The notes beneath the pieces were generated by a model. It made no database searches, had not been told where the DNA came from, and worked only from the letters and a program-made list of their open reading frames with translations. 41,421 bases of DNA from Opitutus sp. GAS368 (lineage in GTDB: Bacteria; Verrucomicrobiota; Verrucomicrobiia; Chthoniobacterales; Chthoniobacteraceae): the NCBI GenBank assembly GCA_943329925.2, contig CALQFT020000011.1, positions 1-41,421 of the forward strand, read 5' to 3'. The number at the start of each line of letters is the position of its first letter. Positions within the stretch are counted from its first letter, which is position 1. The position numbers and the translations under genes were made by a program. Positions 31,907 to 40,621 of the stretch are shown piece by piece.

Positions 31907-34900
31907 ATGCGCGCTACTTTTCTTTCCCTGCTCCTTCTCGCGTTCGCAGGCACTCTCCCGGGGCAAACAGCCCATGCAGCGGCGTCCAATCAAATTTCTG
32001 AAGCAGACACAGTTTTTTTTGAAACTTTTATACGACCCACTCTCGTAGCGGATTGTATGGAGTGTCACGGTTCAGAAAAACAAAAAGGCGGCCTGCGCTT
32101 GGACTCACGTCCCGGCTGGCAAAAAGGCGGTGATTCTGGTGCCGCCATCCTTCCGCATAATCCGGAAGGCAGCCTCCTGCTACGCTCCATCCGGCATTTG
32201 GAGCCTGACCTCAAAATGCCCAACAAGGCCCCAAAATTGGACGACAAGGTCCTCCAAAACTTCGCCCTTTGGATCCAACGCGGCGCCCCAGACCCCCGCG
32301 ATACACCGCCCACAACCTTGGCCACCAAACCCACCTGGCCGGACTTGCTCGCCTCTCGCCGCTCTTGGTGGTCCCTTCAACCCATCTCCCACCCACAGCC
32401 TCCCCCAAATCATCCACCCTCAGAGCAAACGCCATCGTCCACTCCCAGTACTCAAAGCATCAGTCAAAGCCTCGCTCATCCAGTCGACCGCTTCCTTAAT
32501 GACGCCCTATCCAAGGTCGCCCTCCCTCCAGCCGATGCCGCCACGTCCGAAATCCTCGTACGCAGGCTGCATTTCCTGCTCACCGGCCTTCCCCCAAAGC
32601 CAGAAGACGTCCGTTCCTTCTGCGCCGCCCACGCTCAAAACCCAAAACAAGCCCTACTCGAACGCACGCAGAGGCTTCTCGAGTCCCCAGCTTTTGGCGA
32701 GCACTGGGCCAGACACTGGATGGACCTTGTTCGCTACGCCGAATCCCACGGCAGCGAAGGCGACCCCGAAATCCCCGGTGCTTTCCAGTACCGCGACTAT
32801 CTCATTCGCGCCTTCAATGCCGATGTCCCCTTAGACCAACTCATCCGGGAACACCTCGCCGGCGACCTGCTGCCCAACCCCCGCCTTTCCCCCAAAGGCA
32901 TCAACGAGTCGCGCATCGGTCCAGCCCATCTGCGCATGGCCGAACACGGCTACCAACCCGTAGACACCCTGGATGACCAGATAAAGGCCGTGGACAACCA
33001 GATCGACGTCGTCACCAAGGCCTTCCAAGGACTAACCGTCTCCTGCGCACGCTGCCATGACCACAAATTTGACGCCATCAGCCAACGCGATTACACCGCC
33101 CTTTACGGCATCTTCTCCAGCGTCCGTCCCGCCCAACTGCCCATCGACTCAGACTTACGCCTTCAACTTCCCAAAAAGGCCGACCTCGCCTCCCTCAAGG
33201 GAACCATCCGCCAAGAATTAGCCGCCCATTGGCTTTCTCAACTCACTCACCTCCCAGAGACACTTGCCAAAGCCGCAAATCCAAAGCCCGACGCTTCCAC
33301 GACTGAACTCCAAACAAAACTCCGCTCCGTTGAACGCTCCCTAGCTGAAATGCAGTGGGAAAAAATCAGCTCGGGCCGGCTTCGTCACTCTCCGGCTCCC
33401 TACGCGTTATGGGCGTTCGCCCTCGGCGAGGGCGATCAATTCGGCAAAGTACGTTCTGAGCTCCTCGGCGGCGCAAAAGTGCAAGACGGCAGCCTTATTT
33501 TGGCCGGAAGCGGAGCTTTCCTCCAATCATCGCCCCTGCCCGTGACGATTGCCGAACGCACTTATGAAGTCTGGCTCACTACACAGAATCTCACTCAACA
33601 CGGCGGCGGAATTGTCGGCCTCGAGCAAGTCGCCACACACGCCTTTGACTCTCTGGTTTACGGCGAAAAAAAGGCCCGCAAGTGGCTTGCGGGAAGCAAC
33701 AACCATAGACGTTCTGAACAGACCGACGGCGCGGATGAAAACGCCGGACCCGAAGAGAAAGTACACCTCGCCATTACTTACGCTGCCGACGGCACAATTT
33801 CTCTTTTCCGAAACGGCCTGCCCTACGGCCAACCCTACCGCAAAGATGCCCTCAATGTGTTTCCCGCCACAGACACTAGGTTGCTTCTAGGCCTGCGCCA
33901 TACCGGCGCTGGAAACGGTTTTTTCGAAGGCAAAATCCAAGAAGTCCGCCTCTTCACCCGCACTCTCTCACCAGAGGAAATCGCTGCCTCCTTTGCCGAA
34001 GGCCCCCTCGCCGGCACCCGCACCACGCCAGTACAATCCAACCAAGCAAAGCTAGGGCAGGATTCCTCCCAAAGTGCGCAGGATGCCCTCAAAGCCGAGG
34101 CTACAGCGCTTCAAGCGGAGATCACGCGCCTAACTCCTGCAAACTCCGGCGACACATTCGCCAAGCTCACCACTCCACAAGAACATCCGCTGCATCTGGC
34201 CGCCAAGGCGGTAACGCTTCCGCCTGAAAATTTTGCCAAGCTCCTACCCGAATACCGATCCAAACTGCGCGCAAAAATCGCCGACGCCAAGACATTCAAT
34301 GCCTCCAACTTCAAAGTAGCTTGGGATCTTTCCGGACCAGATGCAGCACAATGGTTCAACAGCGGACCGGATGCCACGCGCATTCCCTGCGGTGACTTCC
34401 GGGTCTCGCTGGAGGGCGATACCCTTTTTGACAGTCTACTTCCCGCAGGCATCGCAGCCTCTACCCTCGTGCCGCAATTCGGTGGCGTGTCGATGTCTCC
34501 AGACTTTCGCATTACGTCTGAGAGCGTCAGCATTCGTTTTGCTGCGCTCAACGGTGCCATGCTGCGGATCATTCCCGACAACTATCCACTGGGCAGCAAC
34601 CCCATCTTTCCGCGCGCAATTGTCCAACGCAAGGCCTCTGCTTGGACTAGGCTGGACACCAGTTACAGAGTCAACTCCAACTCTTACATGGAGTTCAGCA
34701 CTCCTGGCCACCAGACTCGGCGGGCCGAACCGCCCAAGGGCGCCGCTCCTTTTACGGGCAGTGATGCTTTTTTCGTTGTGGAAAAAGTGATCTTCCACAC
34801 CGGCAAAGACGCCCCAAAGGAAGTCCATCCAGCGCTGGAAATGCTGCTGAAGCGCCCCACAACCGACACTCCAGTTGCCTATCTCGCGGAACTGAGCAAC

Positions 34901-36001
34901 TGCCTTCGGGAATCCATTAAAGCTTGGAATGAAGGTGCCCTCTCCGAGGCCCAGCGAGACCTACTGGACGCCTGCCTCCAAAGCAGGATCCTCGTAGCCA
35001 ACAGCGACGCCACCCCTGCTTTAAGCGAGGTAAACCAACGCTTCAAAAGCATCACCAAGGCGTTGCCCACCCCTACATTCACTCCGGGCGTCTTGGAGCA
35101 CAAAGGCAAAGACGCCGCTCTTCTGTCCCGCGGCGACCACAAAAATCCCGGCGACCTCGTCCCTCGTGGCTTTCTGGAAGTCCTCAACCCGCACCCGATT
35201 CTCTCCGAGCACAGCGGCAGAATGGAACTCGCCGAGAGCGTTCTGGCCAAAGACAACCCGCTAACAGCGAGAGTGATGGCCAACCGAATTTGGCTGTGGA
35301 CCTTCGGTGCTGGAATTGTTCCCACCCCAGACAACTTCGGGCGCATGGGGGAAAAGCCGACGAACCCCGAGTTGCTTGATTTTCTGGCCGCTCAACTTCA
35401 GGAGGGCGGATGGTCGCTTAAAAAAACGCTAGCCTCCTTGGTGAGCACGGAAGCCTTCCAACGTTCCTCCCGCCCCTCCGAGTTGGCCACGCAAAAGGAT
35501 CCGTCTAATACGCTGCTTTCCCACGCCCACATCAGACGCCTAGAGGCGGAATCCATCCGCGACGCGCTTCTGAGTATTTCCGGCGCTCTGGATCCTTTGC
35601 AACTGGGAGCTTCAGTCGCCCAGACCGTTCCTCGCCGAAGCGTTTATTTACAACAGCGACGCAACAGCCTGCCCACTTTACTAACCACTTTCGACGCGCC
35701 AAAACCTTTTACCACTCTGGGCCGACGAGATTCCACCACAGTTCCCGCCCAATCCCTCACACTCCTCAACGACCCAGCCCTCCTCCAACTGGCCAAACGC
35801 TGGAGCAATACCATGTGGGCTAAAACACCATCCGCGGAGGCAAACATCCGCGCGATGTTCGAGGCCGCCCTTGGTCACCCACCGACGCCACGGGAAACCG
35901 CTCAAGCGCTCGCCTTGCTGGCCGACTCCGGGCACCCCAATGATCTCACGCCACTCGCCCACGCGATCTTTAATCTGAAGGAATTCATCTACCTGAGATA
36001 G
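31907..36001 (+). CDS. PSD1-type secreted protein: cytochrome c-like, DUF1549, LamG-like and DUF1553 domains
   Basis: The 1364-residue protein has a signal peptide (about 1-25). A planctomycete-type cytochrome domain (PSCyt1) holds a heme c motif CMECH at 50-54. DUF1549 (PSCyt2) follows from about 190 with SHGSEGDPEIPGAFQYRDYL and a second CxxCH motif, CARCH, at 380-384. A LamG/concanavalin-like segment lies at about 520-700 (YEVWLTTQNLTQHGGGIVG). DUF1553 (PSD1) occupies the C-terminal third (AESVLAKDNPLTARVMANRI). Order agrees with the PVC PSD1 family. It is followed by a DUF1501 gene after 48 bp. The pair is thought to act in the periplasm, perhaps on polysaccharides, but no activity is established. 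Confidence 0.93.
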   Translation: MRATFLSLLLLAFAGTLPGQTAHAAASNQISEADTVFFETFIRPTLVADCMECHGSEKQKGGLRLDSRPGWQKGGDSGAAILPHNPEGSLLLRSIRHLEPDLKMPNKAPKLDDKVLQNFALWIQRGAPDPRDTPPTTLATKPTWPDLLASRRSWWSLQPISHPQPPPNHPPSEQTPSSTPSTQSISQSLAHPVDRFLNDALSKVALPPADAATSEILVRRLHFLLTGLPPKPEDVRSFCAAHAQNPKQALLERTQRLLESPAFGEHWARHWMDLVRYAESHGSEGDPEIPGAFQYRDYLIRAFNADVPLDQLIREHLAGDLLPNPRLSPKGINESRIGPAHLRMAEHGYQPVDTLDDQIKAVDNQIDVVTKAFQGLTVSCARCHDHKFDAISQRDYTALYGIFSSVRPAQLPIDSDLRLQLPKKADLASLKGTIRQELAAHWLSQLTHLPETLAKAANPKPDASTTELQTKLRSVERSLAEMQWEKISSGRLRHSPAPYALWAFALGEGDQFGKVRSELLGGAKVQDGSLILAGSGAFLQSSPLPVTIAERTYEVWLTTQNLTQHGGGIVGLEQVATHAFDSLVYGEKKARKWLAGSNNHRRSEQTDGADENAGPEEKVHLAITYAADGTISLFRNGLPYGQPYRKDALNVFPATDTRLLLGLRHTGAGNGFFEGKIQEVRLFTRTLSPEEIAASFAEGPLAGTRTTPVQSNQAKLGQDSSQSAQDALKAEATALQAEITRLTPANSGDTFAKLTTPQEHPLHLAAKAVTLPPENFAKLLPEYRSKLRAKIADAKTFNASNFKVAWDLSGPDAAQWFNSGPDATRIPCGDFRVSLEGDTLFDSLLPAGIAASTLVPQFGGVSMSPDFRITSESVSIRFAALNGAMLRIIPDNYPLGSNPIFPRAIVQRKASAWTRLDTSYRVNSNSYMEFSTPGHQTRRAEPPKGAAPFTGSDAFFVVEKVIFHTGKDAPKEVHPALEMLLKRPTTDTPVAYLAELSNCLRESIKAWNEGALSEAQRDLLDACLQSRILVANSDATPALSEVNQRFKSITKALPTPTFTPGVLEHKGKDAALLSRGDHKNPGDLVPRGFLEVLNPHPILSEHSGRMELAESVLAKDNPLTARVMANRIWLWTFGAGIVPTPDNFGRMGEKPTNPELLDFLAAQLQEGGWSLKKTLASLVSTEAFQRSSRPSELATQKDPSNTLLSHAHIRRLEAESIRDALLSISGALDPLQLGASVAQTVPRRSVYLQQRRNSLPTLLTTFDAPKPFTTLGRRDSTTVPAQSLTLLNDPALLQLAKRWSNTMWAKTPSAEANIRAMFEAALGHPPTPRETAQALALLADSGHPNDLTPLAHAIFNLKEFIYLR

Positions 36002-36049
36002 CCGCCAAGTCTCCCATTCCAGCCCTAACGACCCATTCCATTTCGTCCT

Positions 36050-37480
36050 ATGAATCACGCCCCGCTTTCCCGACGCTCAATGCTGGCTCGATGCTCTCTT
36101 GGTTTCGGCTCGCTCGCCCTAGGCGATCTCTTCGCAAACGCCGCAAAAACCGCCAAAAATGATGCCGGCGCTCACGCACCGGCCGCCACCAGACGGAACG
36201 CCAAAGTCGACTCCGTTATTTTCTGCTACATGAGCGGCGGATTTTCCCATGTCGATTCCTTCGACCCCAAGCCCGAATTAGCGACGCGCCATGGCCAGCC
36301 CATGCCCGTCCCAGTGCTGCCTACCATGTTCAACAACAATGGCAACATCATGGCCAGTCCTTGGAAGGCGGCTCCGCGGGGACAATCCGGTCTCATCCTT
36401 ACCGATTTATTCCCCCAAATCGCAGCGTGCGCCGATGATCTCACCATCATCCGCTCCATGACGACCAAAGTGAATGAGCACGCCCAAGGCAACTACGCCT
36501 TCCACACGGGTTTCCCGTTCATGGGCCACCCCAGCGCCGGGGCTTGGATCAGCTACGGGATGGGTTCTGGCAACCGCGACCTTCCGTCCTTCGTCGTACT
36601 TCAAAGCGGCGAAGCCACCACCCCGCACGGCGGCGTGGGCGTCTTCAGTTCAGGCTACCTTCCTGCCCAACATCAAGCCTCTATCCTTAAGGCCGATGCA
36701 GGCGCTCCCCTAGCCTTCATCACCCCAGCAGAGGGCGACCAACGCCAGCGGGCCAGCCTCGGATTCATCAACGCCCTTGATACCGAATTTTTGCGAGATG
36801 CCCCAGACGCTCGCGTCGCGGCGGCCATCGCCAACTATGAAACCGCTTACCGCATGCAAACTTCCGTCCCTGAATTGTGCGAGCTCAAGGGCGAACCGGA
36901 TTCCATCAAGAAGCTCTACGGCTTGGATTCTCCAGACAAATTCACCGCCGCCTACGCCCGCCAAGCGCTAACGGCCCGCCGTCTGGTGGAACGCGGGGTT
37001 CGCTTTGTGGAACTGAGTTGTTTGTCGGTTGGCATCGGAGCGGGCGGCGCTTCCAATCCGTGGGATCAGCACGGAAAACTTCAAGAAGGCCACGGCCTGA
37101 TGGCACACCAAGTCGATCAACCCGTCGCTGCACTCATTCAGGATCTCAAACAGCGCGGCCTTTTTGAGCGCACCCTGCTTGTCTTTGCAGGCGAATTTGG
37201 ACGCACTCCGTTCTCTCAGGGAAGCGATGGGCGCGACCACAACCCCATGGGGTTTAGCGTGATGATGGCTGGAGGAGGACTTAAGCGCGGAGTCGCCTAC
37301 GGTGCCACCGACGAACTCGGCTACTACGCTGTCGAAAACCAATGCACAGTCCAGGACCTCTGGGCCACCGTACTGGAATTGCTTGGCATGGATCCCGAAA
37401 AACTAACCTACCGCTTCGGTGGCAGAGACTTTCGCCTCAGTGACGTCCACGGAAAACCAATCTCGAGCATACTGGCTTGA
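36050..37480 (+). CDS. DUF1501 family exported protein, partner of the PSD1-type protein
   Basis: This 476-residue protein begins with a twin-arginine-like signal ([19 protein letters not shown]). The DUF1501 body has [20 protein letters not shown], with the His and Asp expected at the metal site, a central [31 protein letters not shown], and [17 protein letters not shown]. The Tat signal suggests export in a folded state, perhaps with metal bound. It follows the PSD1-type gene by 48 bp, the usual arrangement in Planctomycetes and Verrucomicrobia. It belongs to a different subgroup from the orphan DUF1501 protein at 16365-17786. A probable terminator follows. Confidence 0.93.
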   Translation: MNHAPLSRRSMLARCSLGFGSLALGDLFANAAKTAKNDAGAHAPAATRRNAKVDSVIFCYMSGGFSHVDSFDPKPELATRHGQPMPVPVLPTMFNNNGNIMASPWKAAPRGQSGLILTDLFPQIAACADDLTIIRSMTTKVNEHAQGNYAFHTGFPFMGHPSAGAWISYGMGSGNRDLPSFVVLQSGEATTPHGGVGVFSSGYLPAQHQASILKADAGAPLAFITPAEGDQRQRASLGFINALDTEFLRDAPDARVAAAIANYETAYRMQTSVPELCELKGEPDSIKKLYGLDSPDKFTAAYARQALTARRLVERGVRFVELSCLSVGIGAGGASNPWDQHGKLQEGHGLMAHQVDQPVAALIQDLKQRGLFERTLLVFAGEFGRTPFSQGSDGRDHNPMGFSVMMAGGGLKRGVAYGATDELGYYAVENQCTVQDLWATVLELLGMDPEKLTYRFGGRDFRLSDVHGKPISSILA

Positions 37481-37523
37481 AGTCCCGCTTTCTCCTGTCT
37501 CATACCAAATCTTGAAGAAAACT

Positions 37524-37553
37524 GGTCCTTCTCTCCCAGGACCTCGGTCTTTT
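37524..37553 (+). terminator. Candidate terminator after the DUF1501 gene
   Basis: GGTCCT (37524-37529) and AGGACC (37538-37543) form a perfect 6-bp stem with an 8-nt loop, 43 nt past the stop codon. A TCTTTT run follows after a few bases (37548-37553). The stem is short and the T-run slightly offset, so strength is moderate. Confidence 0.5.
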
Positions 37554-37732
37554 AATCATCCATAAACCTAAAATGGTATCACCCCCGAGCCTGAAGCCGG
37601 CAAGACGGCCAAGGATACCGAACAGAGAGCTTCTTTTGAAGAACCACTCGGGCTGCTCTTCAGCGTGAGTCGGCGTTGCTGTATCACGCGGCACCCAGAT
37701 TGGAAATATGCCGCCGCAAAAGGAAATTGACT

Positions 37733-38821
37733 ATGGAAGCGTCAAACGAAGATCTAGAAGTACTGCGCCAAAGTGAGGAACGGTTTCGCCTCCTGTGCCG
37801 CGCATCTCGCGATATCGCATTGGATTGGGATCTGAAAACCAGTGAGATTTGGTGGTCCGATCGATTTTTCTGCGACACTCAGTATGGCAGAGACGAGGTA
37901 AGATGGGACACGGACTCCTGGATGCTGCGAATTCATCCGGAAGACCGGGATCGTATCCAACAGGGGTTCAAAACGTTCCTCAGTTCCGGTGAAGATACCT
38001 GGGCAGATACGTATCGTTTTTTGCGAAAAAATGGAACCTACATGGAAATGGGGAGCCACGGTTATTTACAGCGAAACCGTTTGGGAGAACCCATCCGAAT
38101 CGTTGGCACAATTCGGACGTGTTCCGAGTCGCTTGCCGCAACTGTACAGGATGAGTTGAAAACTTCTTTTAACGCCCTTGCCCACGATTTGAGAGCCCCA
38201 TTAAGACATATCACGGGATTTTTAAATCTGCTGGAGCAAACAAATCGTGAAAAAATAGACGATTCTGGAAGGCGTTATGTGGAACTGATTAAGATTGCCA
38301 CGAATAACTTGGCAGGGCTGCTCGAAGGATTTTTATCCTTTTTAAGTCTGGGGTTCGCCCCGATGCGGCCGGTGCAGACTGATTTAAATGCGCTCTTGGC
38401 GGAAGTTTGCCTCGAACTCGGAAAAAATTGTGAGGATCGCGTTTTACACTGGAATACGACTCCCCTGCCAACGATCCACGGGGATCCAACCCTGTTGAGG
38501 CAGGTATTTTTAAAGCTGCTGGCGAACGCCTTGGAATCCACAAAGAAACGTCCGGTAACTGAAATTGAAATCGGATGCCGCAAAGATCCGGGTGAATCCG
38601 TTTTTTTTGTCAAGGACAACGGAATTGGTTTTGAAATGCAGTACGGTGCAAAACTGTTTCATCTCTTACAAAAACTTCACAACAAAAGTGATTTTGAAGG
38701 ACCTGGTATCGGCTTGGCCTGCGTTAAAGCGATCATCGAACGCCATGAGGGGCGCGTTTGGGCTGAATCCACTCCAGATATAGGTTCGACTTTTTACTTT
38801 TCGCTACCCAACAGGCCCTAA
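37733..38821 (+). CDS. Soluble PAS-domain sensor histidine kinase
   Basis: The 362-residue kinase has one PAS domain (about 10-130; FRLLCRASRDIALDWDLKTS then WMLRIHPEDRDRI), a HisKA dimerisation segment with the phosphoacceptor His151 in ALAHDLRAPLRHITGF, and a HATPase domain with LLANALEST, KDNGIGFEM and GPGIGLACVKAIIERHEG. No membrane segment is seen, so it senses something in the cytoplasm. I chose the ATG at 37733 because AAAGGAA lies just upstream and the domain begins there. A receiver-phosphatase gene follows after 253 bp and is the likely partner. Ligand or cofactor of the PAS domain is unknown. Confidence 0.9.
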   Translation: MEASNEDLEVLRQSEERFRLLCRASRDIALDWDLKTSEIWWSDRFFCDTQYGRDEVRWDTDSWMLRIHPEDRDRIQQGFKTFLSSGEDTWADTYRFLRKNGTYMEMGSHGYLQRNRLGEPIRIVGTIRTCSESLAATVQDELKTSFNALAHDLRAPLRHITGFLNLLEQTNREKIDDSGRRYVELIKIATNNLAGLLEGFLSFLSLGFAPMRPVQTDLNALLAEVCLELGKNCEDRVLHWNTTPLPTIHGDPTLLRQVFLKLLANALESTKKRPVTEIEIGCRKDPGESVFFVKDNGIGFEMQYGAKLFHLLQKLHNKSDFEGPGIGLACVKAIIERHEGRVWAESTPDIGSTFYFSLPNRP

Positions 38822-39017
38822 GCCAAAACGTCTCCGATGAAGTAAAAAGCCTCCCCCAGAGTGACGACTTTAAGAAATTGCCGGTACATGCTCCATCGCA
38901 GCTTGTTGCGGCCTGCTTCTGCTCTTCTAAAACTCCGCGCTTTACGCCCAATTATTTCTCCAATGGCGATGGTGCCCGCCAAAAAGCGCCTCAATAGACG
39001 AGCAAAACTCTCGGCCG

Positions 39018-39052
39018 GAGAAAAAGATTCCTCTGAATTTTTGCTTTTTCTC
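39018..39052 (+). other. Inverted repeat before the receiver-PP2C gene
   Basis: GAGAAAAAG (39018-39026) and CTTTTTCTC (39044-39052) are perfect 9-bp arms with a 17-nt loop, ending 22 nt before the ATG. The AT-rich stem is weak. It might act as a leader hairpin or as the end of the kinase transcript. The whole 253-bp gap holds no supported gene. Confidence 0.35.
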
Positions 39053-39074
39053 AGCAGGGTCTGAAAATCGACTT

Positions 39075-40373
39075 ATGTTACACACCGCTATGTGTGTGCC
39101 GCTTCCCGTAGTTCGCATCCTTCTTTTGGAAGACTCCGATCTGGACGCTCTCCTCATCGAGGAGGAACTGCACCGCGCCGGAGTAAACTATACGCTCAGA
39201 CGCGCCCAAACCCGAGCAGAGTTCGAAGCCGCACTTCGTGAGTTTCATCCTGAAATTATCTTAGCAGACTACATGCTCCCCACTTTCGATGGAGCCGCGG
39301 CCCTCGCCCTAATGCAAAGTGATTATCCGGAACTACCCGTCATTATCATCTCAGGGGCGGTGGGGGAGGAAACAGCCGTGGAACTGCTCAAGGCGGGGGC
39401 CACGGATTTTGTGCTCAAAAGCAGGCTCTTCAGGCTGGAACCGGCATTGAGAAGAGCACTTCGAGAGGTGGCGGAGCACACGGCCCTAGCGGAGGCTCAA
39501 GCCGCACTTTCCTCGTGCAATATGGCCCTGGAGCAGCGTGTCCGCGATAGGACACTCGAACTGAGCCAAAAAAACGCGATCATGGAGGATGACCTTAAAA
39601 TGGCGCACGAGTTGCAGGTGGCACTACTTCCCTCACGTTTTCCCACCATCCCTAGGGGTTGTTCTTTGGAAGAAAGCGCCGTTCGCATCTGCAGCCATTA
39701 CCGTTCCACGCACCTAGTGGGTGGAGATTGCTTCAATGTGCTGCAAGTTTCTGATTCGGCCCTAAGTGTGTTGATTTCCGATGTGATGGGCCACGGCGTC
39801 CGGGCGGCACTTGTCACCGCCATGCTCAGAGCCCTTGAAGAACAGTTGGGAGAAAAAGCAGCGGATCCCGCCTTGCTGCTAACCGAAATGAACCGCGCAC
39901 TTTGCCATATCTTCAAAGGCACAGATACCTTGGTCTTTGCCTCCGCGTGTTGTCTGACTGTGGATGTGGGTCGAGGAACCGTGACATTTGCCAACGCAGG
40001 ACACCCCTCGCCTATCATGGTGCACCGTGCACTAAACAGCGTGGAACCGCTGCGTTCACTAGACAACGATCGTGGGCCGGCGCTGGGGATTTTTGAAGAG
40101 GCCACCTACACCAACCACACCCAAGCGCTAGCGACAGACGACTTGATTTTACTATTCACTGACGGCTTATTTGAGGTGGAAAATGATAAGGAGGAACTAT
40201 TTAATGAATCCCTCCTTCTGGATACGGTCGCCCACCATGCCGAGTTGGGGCCCGAGCGTCTCCTGCACGCCGTGGTGGAAGATGTCGAACACTTTATCGG
40301 TGGCAGCGCCTTTTCAGACGATGTCTGTGTGGTCGGAGTCCACATCGCACACTTACCCCGCCACGCCGCGTAG
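39075..40373 (+). CDS. Response regulator with PP2C (SpoIIE/RsbU-type) phosphatase output
   Basis: The 432-residue protein has an N-terminal receiver domain (about 12-130): acidic pair Glu19-Asp20, phosphoacceptor Asp65 in IILADYMLPTFDG, and a conserved Lys in FVLKSRL. A coiled-coil linker (about 133-175, LEQRVRDRTLELSQKNAIME) leads to a SpoIIE/PP2C domain with the metal-binding blocks VGGDCFNVLQ, ISDVMGHG, LFTDGLFEV and SDDVCVVGV. Such proteins dephosphorylate an anti-sigma-factor antagonist and so switch sigma factors or other partner-switch modules. No antagonist or anti-sigma gene lies in the window. The kinase upstream is the likely input. Confidence 0.93.
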   Translation: MLHTAMCVPLPVVRILLLEDSDLDALLIEEELHRAGVNYTLRRAQTRAEFEAALREFHPEIILADYMLPTFDGAAALALMQSDYPELPVIIISGAVGEETAVELLKAGATDFVLKSRLFRLEPALRRALREVAEHTALAEAQAALSSCNMALEQRVRDRTLELSQKNAIMEDDLKMAHELQVALLPSRFPTIPRGCSLEESAVRICSHYRSTHLVGGDCFNVLQVSDSALSVLISDVMGHGVRAALVTAMLRALEEQLGEKAADPALLLTEMNRALCHIFKGTDTLVFASACCLTVDVGRGTVTFANAGHPSPIMVHRALNSVEPLRSLDNDRGPALGIFEEATYTNHTQALATDDLILLFTDGLFEVENDKEELFNESLLLDTVAHHAELGPERLLHAVVEDVEHFIGGSAFSDDVCVVGVHIAHLPRHAA

Positions 40374-40621
40374 GGTCACTTGCTGAGGCGCATTGCGCAG
40401 AAAAACCGAAACCGCCCCGCTCAGTACGCGCAGACTGAAAACGTCGCCCCAGAGGGAAGGTCGTCGTAAATAACTTCAGATTCCTCAAACCTTTTCGCCC
40501 TGATTTCCGTAGCGAAGGGGGGAGGGATGCGATGCGATGCACAACACTTTCAGGTTGGGTCGGAATTTGCGGCAGATGGTTTGAGCGGCTTTTTGAGCGC
40601 CTAGGCGGCGAGAAAAATGCT

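Noticed and set aside
38861-39064. 67-codon frame between kinase and receiver-PP2C genes
   Set aside because: No motif, basic low-complexity content and no ribosome binding site.
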